From Arthrobacter sp. Soil762 (lineage in GTDB: Bacteria; Actinomycetota; Actinomycetes; Actinomycetales; Micrococcaceae), in assembly GCF_001428335.1 (NCBI RefSeq), contig NZ_LMSG01000012.1:583346-647345 (forward strand): 64,000 nucleotides of DNA. The letters run 5' to 3'. The notes below the pieces were generated by a model, which saw nothing but the letters and a program-made list of their open reading frames with translations, made no database searches and had not been told where the DNA came from. A program made the position numbers and the translations under genes. Every line of letters starts with the position of its first letter. The stretch's first letter is position 1. Of this stretch, positions 8,647 to 18,402 are shown piece by piece.

Positions 8647-9338
8647 CACTGGTACTTGGCAGGTGCTGTGGCTCACGAGTTGACGGCGTTTGATCAGTCT
8701 GGAGTTGGAAACTTCAGACTTCCCGCGCCAAACGATCGGGGAGAATGGCTTCACCAACGGCACGCGGCAGTGGCTCCAACCCCACGCCCTGCTGATGACA
8801 TGTTCGCTGCTTCCGCGCCGTACCAAAGTACACAGTGAGCACCCTTGTGCAGAGGGCCTACAGCGCCACCAGCGCGGGCACCGGAATGGCAGGGCATGCG
8901 GAGACCAACAACACGGGACTCATCGGCGTCCTCGAAACTGGCTATACGTCCCATCAGATGTGGGCATCGCCACAGTGGACTCAGGGTTGACCAACGGGGG
9001 AATTCTGTGTCAGTTACGCGAAAGTAGTCATGTCCGGCGGCGGCAACTTTCTTGAATTCCGCTTCCAAGAAGAGCTCGACGCGAATTCTTCAGAGCAGGA
9101 ATCGGTCGGCAAGACAACGAAACCTCGCGACGGTCAGCCTCTTCAGCCAGGATGGCACCGGCAACATCCCAGGGTATTTCGGAGATACCGCCGTTGCTCG
9201 AGAGCAACTGTGAAGCCAAGGAGATCTGGGTCATAGGCAAGCATCGAGGGTCTAGAGGCCCTGAGACGCGAACTGGCACCAGTTTTCCACGCATGTACTA
9301 GAATCACCGGTGGCCTTGCATCAATAATCGGGGGAACT
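8647..9338. other. About 690 bases without a recognisable gene
   Basis: Only short overlapping frames are present and none resembles a known family. The plus-strand stretch 8837-8989 reads like degraded coding sequence (GTGMAGHAETNNTGLIGV, then a stop), and another frame follows at about 9030, but I cannot assign them. A good ribosome-binding site (CGGGGGAACT) for the next gene lies at 9328-9337. Confidence 0.5.
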
Positions 9339-11429
9339 ATGGCTCTTTTGGAACGCAGCACAAGAGCGTCGGCGTCGGGCAAGCCAAAAACGACAAAATT
9401 CCGCCCGGACATTCAGGGCTTGCGTGCGCTGGCTGTTATCGCTGTCATAGCTGATCATTTTCTTGGGTGGCCATCCGGCGGCTTCATCGGAGTGGACGTA
9501 TTTTTCGTCATCTCCGGTTTCCTCATCACATCGCTGCTGCTGCGAGAGCAAGTTCAGACCGGAACGATATCGTTCATCGGCTTCTACTTTCGGCGCGCAA
9601 AGCGCATCATGCCGGCAGCACTGCTGGTCATCGCAGCCACAATTGCCGCAGCTTTCGCGCTATACGGGAGCGCCCGGATAACTTCCACGGTTTGGGATGG
9701 CGTATGGGCCACCCTTTTCGGCGCCAACTGGCGGTTCGCCATTATTGGCACAGATTACTTTCAGGCCGGCGGCCCCACTTCTCCTCTGCAGCATTACTGG
9801 TCATTGTCGGTTGAAGAACAGTTCTACTTTGTCTGGCCTTGGCTCATGTTGCTTATTTTCTGGGCGGCCAGCCGTTGGAAGTCCTCTTTGGCAGGGGCGC
9901 GCAGCGCTGTCGGTGTTTCCATCGTTCTCCTCACAGCCCTTTCTTTCGCTTGGTCCGTTTGGGAAACTCAGAACAATGCGTCATGGGCATACTTCTCCAC
10001 CTTCTCCCGAGCGTGGGAGCTGGGCGTCGGGGCTATCGTGGCTGTGTACTCGGCGCGGTTCTCAGGAATGAGGCCGGGCATCCGCGAAACGTTGGGTTGG
10101 ATTGGTCTCGCTGGGATAGTGGTGGCGGTATTCACTACAAACGACGCTGTCGCTTTCCCGGGGCCCTCTGCGGCTTTCCCGGTTCTGGCCACGGCGCTGG
10201 TGATTGCTGCCGGGATAGGAAGGGAGAGAAGTTTCCTCTGGCCTCTGACGAACCCCGTGTCGAGGTACTTGGGCGACATTTCGTACTCGTTGTATCTCTG
10301 GCACTTCCCCGTGGCGATACTGCTTCTAAGCCTCTTTCCCAGGGATAGCTTGGAGTACTACATCGTCGGCATCATTTTGATGCTGGTTTTGTCTGCACTC
10401 AGCTTCCATCTGATCGAAAACCCGGTTCGGAAGCTCGAATGGCCGATGAAACACAGGCCCCGACCGCCTCGAGCAGCAATTGGGGATAAGACCAAGCTGA
10501 TTGGCCTGGCTGCATTGGCCGTACTAACCACTTGCGTGGTTGTCGGCGCGCTTATGCCGAGGGACACGAGTGATGGCGCGCTCGCATCCTCTGGCCAACC
10601 GGTGGTCATAGGGGAATCCGCGGCCCTACCGAAGGTCAAATGCTGGGGCGCGGCAGCACTTGACGCTTCAGCTGACTGCTCACGTGACATAGGCAATGAC
10701 GTGGCCCCCGCGTCTAAGGCCTTGGCCGCCGACTTAGGCAACTCCTACGACTGTTTCCCACCAAAGGGACACGCGCTGAAGACCTGTGCGTACGGAGCCG
10801 GTGAAACACGGGTGGCAATCGTAGGCGACAGCCATGCTGCGGCACTGCTACCCGGCCTCACGGATCAAGTCGTCGCGCTAGGGTGGAAATTGGACACGTA
10901 CGTAGGCGAAGGCTGCATCTGGGAAGCTGACGCCTGCGTGGCGATGGGCGACATTCAGGCAAAACTATTGGCTGAGCCCTACGACATCGTCATCACGTCT
11001 GCCTACCGCGGTAATGGCGACAGGAATAAGGAATTGCAAGCTGCAGCGTTCGCCGCGCAGTGGCGGCCAGTCGCCGCTGCTGGCTCCAAGATCGTGGTGG
11101 TGGAAGACAACCCGACCGACGCCGGTGATGCCGTCGAGTGTGTCCAGCGGATCAACCTCGACGTCGCCAGCAATGACTGCAGCATTGATCTTTCTTCCGC
11201 ATTCCGGCTTGCAGATGCAGCCGTTATGGCCGCATCCGCAGTAGAAAATTCAGTGGTGGTCGAGACCAGAAAGTACTTCTGCACGAGCATCGCCTGCCCA
11301 GGCATTATCGGAAACGTTCTTGTCTACCGTGACGACATATCCCACATTAGCGGCACCTTCAGTAAGACTCTCGGGCCTTACCTGGCCCAAGACATCGCCA
11401 AGGCCACTTCCAGCATTAGCAGCAAGTAG
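9339..11429 (+). CDS. Acyltransferase-3/SGNH fusion, surface polysaccharide O-acetylase type
   Basis: A 696-aa OafA-like enzyme. Residues about 20-370 are the membrane acyltransferase-3 domain (RPDIQGLRALAVIAVIADHF, then GGFIGVDVFFVISGFLI, SLSVEEQFYFVWPWLM and GDISYSLYLWHFPVAILL). After one more membrane segment near residue 390, the C-terminal region is a periplasm-side SGNH domain with VAIVGDSHAAALL around residue 495. The family transfers acetyl from cytosolic acetyl-CoA to extracellular glycans. The start is supported by GGGGGA before ATG 9339. The gene is intact although it sits among pseudogenes, between a bkd remnant and an IS30 remnant. Confidence 0.88.
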   Translation: MALLERSTRASASGKPKTTKFRPDIQGLRALAVIAVIADHFLGWPSGGFIGVDVFFVISGFLITSLLLREQVQTGTISFIGFYFRRAKRIMPAALLVIAATIAAAFALYGSARITSTVWDGVWATLFGANWRFAIIGTDYFQAGGPTSPLQHYWSLSVEEQFYFVWPWLMLLIFWAASRWKSSLAGARSAVGVSIVLLTALSFAWSVWETQNNASWAYFSTFSRAWELGVGAIVAVYSARFSGMRPGIRETLGWIGLAGIVVAVFTTNDAVAFPGPSAAFPVLATALVIAAGIGRERSFLWPLTNPVSRYLGDISYSLYLWHFPVAILLLSLFPRDSLEYYIVGIILMLVLSALSFHLIENPVRKLEWPMKHRPRPPRAAIGDKTKLIGLAALAVLTTCVVVGALMPRDTSDGALASSGQPVVIGESAALPKVKCWGAAALDASADCSRDIGNDVAPASKALAADLGNSYDCFPPKGHALKTCAYGAGETRVAIVGDSHAAALLPGLTDQVVALGWKLDTYVGEGCIWEADACVAMGDIQAKLLAEPYDIVITSAYRGNGDRNKELQAAAFAAQWRPVAAAGSKIVVVEDNPTDAGDAVECVQRINLDVASNDCSIDLSSAFRLADAAVMAASAVENSVVVETRKYFCTSIACPGIIGNVLVYRDDISHISGTFSKTLGPYLAQDIAKATSSISSK

Positions 11430-11467
11430 ACGTCAAGCCCTTGCCGGCATTTTGTGACATAAGAACG

Positions 11468-11527
11468 CCCCGCCTTTCCTTAATGGACTTGCGGGGATTC
11501 TTTGTCGCCTAGGCGCATAGGCGACAA
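11468..11527 (+). terminator. Hairpins after the acyltransferase-SGNH gene
   Basis: CCCCGC (11468-11473) can pair with GCGGGG (11491-11496), followed by ATTCTTTG. Immediately after, TTGTCGCCTA (11502-11511) pairs perfectly with TAGGCGACAA (11518-11527) around a 6-base loop. Position 40-100 bases after the stop fits a terminator. Confidence 0.5.
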
Positions 11528-11624
11528 GTTGCCTAGATTGTCGATGTTGCCCATTGTCAATGGCCAGTAGGTTCTGCCCACGGGCGGCCAGTTGATGTTC
11601 CCGCTGAGGCGAGTTCCAGCGATC

Positions 11625-11709
11625 GTTGCAACATTCCCGAATAATCGGGAGTTGCAACACAAATGGAATCACCATCAAGAATTCGATCTTCCTTAAGGAA
11701 AAAATCTCC
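11625..11709 (+). repeat. Left inverted end of the IS30-like element
   Basis: Matches the reverse complement of 13380-13464 over about 85 bases with scattered mismatches, including both GTTGCAAC words and the start of an open frame (ATG 11663, MESPSRIRSSLRKKSPCKEE), which parallels MEIPSIDSSSLTEKSPVGKE at the other end. Confidence 0.75.
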
Positions 11710-11802
11710 TTGTAAAGAGGAACCGACGTCTGTGACCGGACGCGGGAGAAACGTCATCAGCAGTCCTATACCGTGCGCAACGACAAAAATTCCTGTCAGC
11801 CG

Positions 11803-13426
11803 TGGAGTGTCGGTGGCGATGCTGAAGGCCTTGTTTGCCATTTCGACGCCTTGGTCCCAGGTCAGGGATCCTCGCAGGTGCGCCGGCAGGGTCCCCATGG
11901 TCTGGATCAGGCCGTCGCGGACCGATTCGGCGGTGTGATCGACCGGGAGGTGGAGCAGCATCACGTAGCGGGTGGTGCGTTCGACCAGGGTTGCTATCGC
12001 CGACTGGTCGTGTGCCCCTGTGATGAGGTCGCCTTCCCAGTGGCCCGGGACGGCGCGGTCCTGGACCTCTGCGGGGCGTTCGGAAGTGTTGGTCATCGGG
12101 TCCCGGAAACGACTGGTGCGTTCCTCGGGGTTCTTGTGCTTTTGCCGCGGGTGTCCCCCCGTGCGCAATGCCTCTTTGACCTCGCGTTTAAGTCCGCGGC
12201 GGGCCTGAAAGTAGTAGAGGGCCTGGTAGATCGTCTCGGGGCTCACGCGCATCTGCTCGTCATCGGGGAAATCCTTGATCAACAGCTTCGAAAATCTGTT
12301 CCGGGGACCAGCGGGTGAGGAGCTTGGTTTTCACGTAATCGTGCAGTTCGGCCAGTTTACTGTCCTTGGGCCGTGCCCGGGCCGCCGTGGCGGCCCGGTG
12401 GGCGCCGTAGGGTTGGTAGCCGGGCAGGGGGTGGCTGTTGCGTTTGATCTCCCGGCAGATGGTGCCCACGGATCGGCCCAGTGCCCTGCCGATCGCCTGC
12501 ATGAGGTTCCTTGAGAACGCAGGTCCGCGACCTCTCCCGCTCAGGCCGGGACAGGTAGCGGGTACTGATGGGCAGTTCCAGGGCCTCCAACGCCACCGGA
12601 TCCCCTGCCGGTGGTGACAGCGCTGGCAGCATGCTCCGGCGGAGCTTCCGGTGCCGTAGCGGCGGCCGATGGTTCGGCTAAAGCTGTAATCACTTCCTGT
12701 TTATACGGTACTTCCGGGGCGTTGGAGCCAGCGGCGCGGCCCTTGGCCACATCCCGCTCGTTCTCCCAGAGGTATCCGCTTTTGCGGCTCGCACCGGCGG
12801 CAGCAGCTGCTTGATTTACGGCCAACCCCCGCTGCACGCAACCGCAGGAATTCGACTCGCTTCCGCACACCTGGATGGATGAACCCAATTCCGGCATGAC
12901 GGGCCCAGCTGACGCCCCGGGACCGCTCAAGACCAACCTCCCGGGCGGCGACACTGACGGTGCCCACACGAGCGAGGACGGCGAGGAACTCGTCCTTCTG
13001 CCCTTGGGTGGCAGACTGCCTGGCCACCCGCTTTGCGCGGGGCTTGCGGGTGACCGCGCCAACCTTGTAGGCCCAATGGAAGCAGGTTTGAACGTTGATG
13101 CCCAGCGTCTTGGCCGCAAGACTCACGCTCCCCAACCGGTCCAACAAGACAAAGAACTCGTCCTTCTCAGCTTGCGTATTGAGCTGCCCAGATTTCCTGC
13201 CGGAAGGTCCCGCCCAGGCCCGACAGGTAGTGAGCTTGAATCCTAATTCTCGCGCGGCCAACGGCACGCTTAACAGACGCTCCAAGGCCAAGAAGATATC
13301 CGCCCGATCGGACGACGAGTATCTCCGATAAGTCCGCTTCAGGGCCGGCGAAGCGGACGGGCCAGACTCTTTCCCTACCGGTGATTTTTCCGTTAAGGAA
13401 GAACTATCTATTGATGGGATTTCCAC
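11803..13426 (-). pseudogene. IS30-family transposase, frameshifted and 3'-truncated
   Basis: Coding starts at ATG 13426 (MEIPSIDSSSLTEKSPVGKE). Two or three tandem helix-turn-helix repeats follow (DEFFVLLDRLGSVSLAAKTL, DEFLAVLARVGTVSVAAREV). The reading frame then shifts near 12835 (GLAVNQAAAAAGASRKSGY), near 12550 (ELPISTRYLSRPERE), near 12500 (AIGRALGRSVGTICREIKRN) and near 12270 (VSPETIYQALYYFQARRGL). The DDE domain begins with GHWEGDLITGAHDQSAIATL but breaks off after FSIATDTP at about 11803, before the last catalytic Glu. It cannot make an active transposase. Confidence 0.82.
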
Positions 13427-13464
13427 AGGCGTTGCAACTCCAGATTTTCAGGGGGTGTTGCAAC
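13380..13464 (-). repeat. Right inverted end of the IS30-like element
   Basis: Contains the transposase start codon at 13426 and the two GTTGCAAC palindromes outside it. It is the mirror of 11625-11709. Confidence 0.75.
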
Positions 13465-14104
13465 GACCGTTAGAACTCGCCTCTGAAGCACCTTTCGTCG
13501 CTTAAACCACGCCTGGCGGGCGTCACCCGCATGAAAACCCCGGCTAACAGCCCATACTGTCTGCGCCACACTGCTCACCGACAGCCTCAGCGGCGCATAA
13601 ACGCGCTCGGTTGTCGCGGCTTGGCCGAGCCGACCGTCACCGACACCGCAGCGTACTCTCCAATTCTTCTCGAACCAGTCATACAGCCCAGCAGAGACCG
13701 TTACACACAAAACCATCGTTCGAAGGAGAGTGCCTTCACCGCGGAAGTGGGCGGCGGCGTAAGCAATGCCCACTGCATGCAACTCCTACATGCTCAACGC
13801 CGTTCATGGATGCCCACGTTTGGAGGACTAGTTCCCCTGCTCGTGGTCAGCCTTCAGCCTGCCCTTCTGAAATTGGCCCAGATCATTCGCATCTACCGAT
13901 TGCCAAAACCCGGATCGCGCGGCTAACGAACGAAGGTGTGCTGACGAAGTTCACCGTCTTGAATGCCCGGAATGGCTGGCCGAAAGAGACGACGGGCGAA
14001 GCTCCAAAGAATTCTGCGCTAGCACTGCCTGCGGTTTCCAACACTGCGAATTATGTGCCCCGCTTGAACTGTTGCCGGCACGTCTCACCGATCCATGTCT
14101 TTTG
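13465..14104. other. Gene-poor stretch between IS30 remnant and polysaccharide locus
   Basis: Apart from the Lrp/AsnC scrap at 13860-13961 I recognise nothing here. Several frames of 60-200 codons exist but have low-complexity or shadow-like composition. Confidence 0.5.
13860..13961 (+). pseudogene. Remnant of an Lrp/AsnC regulator (BkdR-like)
   Basis: One plus frame reads TRIARLTNEGVLTKFTVL, against TRIARLTGEGVLTKFTAL in the intact regulator at 3608-4081. Weaker similarity extends upstream through the helix-turn-helix (HSHLPIAK against HISRAHAY). The match stops abruptly on both sides. It is a fragment of about 30 codons with no start or ligand-binding domain. Confidence 0.7.
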
Positions 14105-14950
14105 CTACGGCAGAGTTAGTGGGCTCCGATGGTCGTGGCTCTGCAACCTGGACCCGAGAGAACGCGAAAGCTTATTGACCGTTAAACGCCGCAACTCATG
14201 GCTCGCATAGGCAGCGTATGAGCCGTATATGCGAGTGTTTCGCAAGAGCCGCAAATGCGAAAGAGTTAGCGCCAACCTGGCGAACTTGAGCACTGGCGCC
14301 TCCGGAGCTTCGTTCTCCAACTCGGTACGACTGGCCTCAAGATTGGATGCTACATTCATATCGACTCGGGCTCGTGGCGGATATGTGACATGGAATGACA
14401 CCTTGTGCGCCACACGTGCCGGCCAATCCGTCACAGACGAAATCGGTTCGCCCCTCTCCAGTAACACATCCGCGGCTGCCCGATTTAGGGCATAGGCCCA
14501 TGCACCCGGAGCTGGCACCAAGGTCCGGTAGACGTCGCCAACGTGCCGTGCTCGCCTCGACACCACAGTGTGGTCCGCATATGAATCCAGCAAGACAACG
14601 ACGGGGTGTTCAGAGTCGAGGACACACTTCACGTTCTGATCCAGAGGCTCGCGTGTCAGTCGCGCGTCATCCTCGAAAACGAGGGCAAACTGTGCGCTGC
14701 TAGATAGTAGTGCTGCCCATGTACTGCGGTGGGCTAGCGCGCACCCGACCTCACCCTTAGTCAACTCGCGGCGCTGGAGGACACGTGCCGCTGCCTGGTC
14801 TACGTGATCGGCCATCCCGCCAGGCTGATCGTCGACGATGACCCCAGGTATGCGCGTATAAGTGATCCCATAGCCGGACAGTTGCGCCTCTAACGGTTCG
14901 CCGCGATAGCTGTCTTCGAGACCGATTACCATCGCACCATAAGTTGTCAT
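14105..14950 (-). CDS. Glycosyltransferase family 25 protein
   Basis: A transferase of about 281 aa of the LPS-glycosyltransferase (GT25) family, which adds sugars to surface glycans. It has the typical opening (AMVIGLEDSYRGEPLEAQL), the central GEVGCALAHRSTW, and the metal-binding FALVFEDDARL. ATG 14950 is preferred because TAGGATG lies eight bases before it; ATG 14959 is the alternative. It follows a GT11-like gene on the same strand after 133 bases. Acceptor and donor cannot be read from the sequence. Confidence 0.78.
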   Translation of the reverse strand: MTTYGAMVIGLEDSYRGEPLEAQLSGYGITYTRIPGVIVDDQPGGMADHVDQAAARVLQRRELTKGEVGCALAHRSTWAALLSSSAQFALVFEDDARLTREPLDQNVKCVLDSEHPVVVLLDSYADHTVVSRRARHVGDVYRTLVPAPGAWAYALNRAAADVLLERGEPISSVTDWPARVAHKVSFHVTYPPRARVDMNVASNLEASRTELENEAPEAPVLKFARLALTLSHLRLLRNTRIYGSYAAYASHELRRLTVNKLSRSLGSRLQSHDHRSPLTLP

Positions 14951-15083
14951 GCGCATCATCCTACCCAGCCACGCGAATGGGCCTGCTCAGGTGCCATTTG
15001 TGACGCGAGCGAAGCTGGACACCTTGGCAATCCACGCACAGGCTCCTTTTTAAGGGTTTCTGACGGCCTGAGCACTAGCGCGT

Positions 15084-15827
15084 TCAGTCGAACGGTATCC
15101 ACTGCGGGTAGTAACTGAAGAGCCTCGGAGCATATACGGTCGCGTCGTGAGAAAGGAATGCCGCCCAGTAGGAGAACCACGAGAAGGACATGATGATAGT
15201 GCTGTAGCTGGCTAAAGCCAGCATGTCCTCCACTGGGCTCCCGTGATGAGCGACGAGCTTGGCGTCGGTAAGGGTGCCAAGCTCGTCCACGATCTCATCA
15301 AGGGGACCGTCGCTGAACAGGTGAACTTCGTCGAGGCCTGCTTCCTTGATGGCTCGGGCGTAGTAGTCCATTGGCATCAGGTAAGCGCCGTCACCCCGGC
15401 GGATATGGACGCCTCCCCTTCCGGGCGTCACGTCCCGGGGGATGGAAGAAGAATGTTGACCCAGCAGTTCGCGGATTAGCTGCGGCCGGAACTCGTCAAC
15501 CCGTGTATATATGGCAGACCAATCCAGGACATACTGAGCGTTCGGGCGCGAGACGTTCGGGAGCAGTTCTCCGACCTGGCTGTCCTCCAGATGCCATTCA
15601 TGGCCACGCAGACGGTGACGTCGACCGCTGAAGACTTTGCCTAGGTCGTTCCAACGGCTTCGCCGTTCAGGGTAGGTCTCTGCGATGGCGAAGTCAGTTT
15701 CGTGAGCTATCGGCTGGTACTCGAAATCCCAACCATTTCGGATTGATAACGTCCGGGCACAAGCCCATAGCTGAAGATGATTCCCAAGCCGGCCGCTCAG
15801 GTCGTACGTAATTGTTTGTCTCCCCAT
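15084..15827 (-). CDS. GT11-like (fucosyltransferase-type) glycosyltransferase
   Basis: A 247-aa protein with the GT11 alpha-1,2-fucosyltransferase pattern: GRLGNHLQLWACARTL near the N-terminus, GVHIRRGDGAYL in the middle, VHLFSDGP, and MSFSWFSYWAAFLSH near the C-terminus. ATG 15827 (MGRQTITYDLSG) is chosen because the 23 residues upstream in the frame are not conserved-looking. The enzyme probably transfers fucose from GDP-fucose, which Gmd and Fcl at 30.6-32.6 kb could supply. It is more divergent than the second GT11 at 24572. Confidence 0.75.
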   Translation of the reverse strand: MGRQTITYDLSGRLGNHLQLWACARTLSIRNGWDFEYQPIAHETDFAIAETYPERRSRWNDLGKVFSGRRHRLRGHEWHLEDSQVGELLPNVSRPNAQYVLDWSAIYTRVDEFRPQLIRELLGQHSSSIPRDVTPGRGGVHIRRGDGAYLMPMDYYARAIKEAGLDEVHLFSDGPLDEIVDELGTLTDAKLVAHHGSPVEDMLALASYSTIIMSFSWFSYWAAFLSHDATVYAPRLFSYYPQWIPFD

Positions 15828-17058
15828 TGGGCAACCATAGCAAGCAGAACGACCTACGAGCGATAGGCGTCCTTCGTAGGCCTGGCCTAGCCGCATGCGG
15901 ACGATGTAAGAGCGAGGAGCCTTTGAAGGGGCGTGCAGAAAGTGGAATATCGCCGGCAGCGATGGCGATCTCGGGCGAAAGGAAGTTCATGGCATGGCCG
16001 ATGATGATTGCCTGAATGCGGCAGACGGCGAACGACCACGCGCCCAGCCGCGCCAGCGAAGCTTTCCGGAGCGGTACACGCTCGCCAATCTAAATCTGCA
16101 CTCGCGCGGCTGCGACAAGCATGACAGTGACCGGAAGCTAGATCGGGTCGTGGAAACTCAGGGAACGGGCTGCCGTCCCGCCGAAAGAAAGCTCCAGTCG
16201 GATGACCGTGAGTTCAAATCAGCCAGGGCCACTTACCCTCCGATCGCGATCCGCCATGCTCCGACGTTTGTGCGCAGCCTCCAGTCCTGCCGTGCGGCGA
16301 CGGGCAGCGCCAGCCCGATAACAATCTCCCCGACAGCAGACCGGTTTCGTGGAACGGGACACCAGCCTTGAATGCCAAGGCACGCCAGATCGTCCATGCA
16401 ACCATCAGCGCCGCCCCAAACAATTAACTTTGCGGCCATGAATGGCGGGGCCCCAGCGCTTAGTCGACCCTGGCCTACCAGGAACTGGCCAGGGCGACAG
16501 CTTCGCCCGACTTCACGTTCATCCGCGCGGAGCCCGCCGCGGCGGGCTCAGTGGCAGGGCCGTCGAGGACGTTGAGTTCGTTGTCGTTGATGTCCCGCTT
16601 GTCGACTTGAAGTTCACATGGGAAACAAAGCCCAGGGCAGGTAACCCCGGAGGCTTCAGCGCCGGATCACAAGGAACTCCACCTCCGCGGCACTGCTAGC
16701 TTTCACTGGCATTTGCGCTCCCTGTCTGGTCCGGTGACCGGGACAAGAGGCGTCGTTGATTGCCGAGCTGCTCGGGCGGGCGTGGGACTACTTGAACGCC
16801 TTGAACGCCGGCCAGTACGGAAGGAGCCCGAAATGGCCGCAGCACTTGAAGTTGTGACCAGCCATAATACGGCCGAAGAGTAGAGGCAACATTCTGCCGC
16901 GGCTAGGGGTTAGCGGAATCGGACACACCGCCATTCGGGCACCTGTGGGGCGACCGGGGATTGAACTGTGGCGGTGGCGGGAACAACGAAAATGCATGCC
17001 GCGGACGTCTGCCCCCACGGTCTTTCCAGAAAGCGCGAACCGGACCTAAGCTGAGGCC
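15828..17058. other. 1.2 kb without a recognisable gene
   Basis: Only short, mutually overlapping frames (60-125 codons) are present. None shows a motif I know and no RNA gene was found. It may be decayed sequence from the polysaccharide locus. Confidence 0.5.
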
Positions 17059-18078
17059 ATGAAGGTTTTGGTCACCGGCGGCGCCGGCTACATCGGATCA
17101 CACACAACGCTTTGTCTCTTGGAGAATGGGCACGATGTTGTCGTGTTCGACAACTTAGTGAACTCCAGTCCAGAGTCAGTGCAGCGGGTCGAGGAACTGA
17201 GCGGCAAGAAAGTCGACTTCCGTAGAGGCGACCTACTTAATGCACACGCTATCGATTCGGTCTTCGCCGAATGCGGCATCGACGCAGTTATTCACTTCGC
17301 GGGGCTCAAGGCGGTGGGCGAGTCCGTTGAGAATCCGCTGAAGTACTACAGAAACAATGTTATCGGCACGCTAAACCTGCTGGACAGCATGGAAAAATCC
17401 GGTGTGCGTCGGCTGGTTTTCAGTTCATCCGCAACCGTCTACGGCGCCGCCGAGCACGTGCCGCTTTCCGAGTCCCTGCCTCTTGACGCGACAAACCCAT
17501 ACGGGCGGACCAAGGAGCAGATCGAGGATATTCTGTCTGACTTGAGTGCGGCTGATCCGCGGTGGAGCATCACGCTTCTGCGCTACTTTAATCCCGCCGG
17601 TGCGCACGAGTCCGGACGTATTGGCGAACACCCCCAAGGCCGCCCAAACAATCTTGTGCCCTTCATTGCGCAGGTGGCAGTGGGGCGCCGTGACAAAGTG
17701 CTGGTTTTTGGCAGCGACTACCCGACTCCTGACGGGACCGGAATACGGGACTACATACACGTAATGGACCTGGCCGCAGGTCACCTTGCTGCCCTCCAAT
17801 ACACGGGGAACAAGACCGGCACGTTCCGGTGGAATCTCGGGACCGGCCGTGGGTCATCCGTCTTGGAAGTCATCCAGGCGTTCAGCGCGGCCGCGGGACG
17901 TTCCATTCCCTACGAATTCGTACCGCGCCGCCCCGGGGATGCGGCAAGGAGCTATGCAGATGCTACTGCTGCCCTGGAGCACCTCGGCTGGTCGGCCCAG
18001 CGAGATCTGGCCAAGATGTGCGAGGACCACTGGCGCTGGCAGAGCTCGAACCCGTTCGGCTTTGCAACGGAAAACTGA
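17059..18078 (+). CDS. galE: UDP-glucose 4-epimerase
   Basis: Interconverts UDP-glucose and UDP-galactose. The 339-aa protein opens with the NAD-binding motif VLVTGGAGYIGSHT. It has the HFAGLKAVGESV segment, the catalytic SSSATVYG Ser and YGRTK Tyr/Lys, and the GalE-typical RYFNPAGAHESGRIGE and GTGIRDYIHVMDLA. Full length. It stands alone on the plus strand inside the polysaccharide locus and would provide UDP-galactose for repeat-unit synthesis. Confidence 0.93.
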   Translation: MKVLVTGGAGYIGSHTTLCLLENGHDVVVFDNLVNSSPESVQRVEELSGKKVDFRRGDLLNAHAIDSVFAECGIDAVIHFAGLKAVGESVENPLKYYRNNVIGTLNLLDSMEKSGVRRLVFSSSATVYGAAEHVPLSESLPLDATNPYGRTKEQIEDILSDLSAADPRWSITLLRYFNPAGAHESGRIGEHPQGRPNNLVPFIAQVAVGRRDKVLVFGSDYPTPDGTGIRDYIHVMDLAAGHLAALQYTGNKTGTFRWNLGTGRGSSVLEVIQAFSAAAGRSIPYEFVPRRPGDAARSYADATAALEHLGWSAQRDLAKMCEDHWRWQSSNPFGFATEN

Positions 18079-18402
18079 GCCGCCATCCGCTCGTCCGGTA
18101 CCGTTATGAAATGATGCTGGCAGACGACTGTGGGGTGCACAGGCACCTCGTTTAAGTAGCTGAAGGCGCCGACGCGAGTGGCCCGTATTACGAAACACAT
18201 CAACAATCCGGTCACGGGTGACACTATTCATCCGGCGGCGGTCTGAGCGCCGCAGGCATGGTCCACAGCGTCGACTTTGGAGCACTCAAGGCTGCGAACA
18301 TCACGTCCCGTCGCACGTTCTTGGCTGCCCCCTCGGACAGCGTTTCGTAGGCGGCCTGGAGGATGGAGAAGACAGACATCGCACCAATGGCAATCGCTTG
18401 AG

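Larger units (their letters stand above)
11625..13464 (-). mobile_element. Decayed IS30-family element with head-to-head 5' ends
   Basis: Both edges carry GTTGCAAC twice, 18 bases apart (11625-11632 and 11651-11658; 13431-13438 and 13457-13464). The two outer 85 bases are imperfect inverted copies that extend past the GTTGCAAC pairs into the first codons of a transposase. Inside lies a frameshifted IS30 transposase on the minus strand. The left edge looks like the 5' end of a second, oppositely oriented copy rather than the natural 3' end of the first. Confidence 0.72.

Noticed and set aside
12275..13246. Plus-strand frames across the IS30 transposase
   Set aside because: They are antisense of recognisable transposase segments.
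13408..13782. A 124-codon minus frame next to the IS30 end
   Set aside because: No domain, overlaps the inverted end of the element and lacks a ribosome-binding site.
16890..16990. A stretch that looked like part of a tRNA (GCCCGAATGGCGG on the minus strand and a GGGGATTGAACT on the plus strand)
   Set aside because: No acceptor stem, anticodon arm or T-arm can be folded from it; the pieces are on opposite strands.
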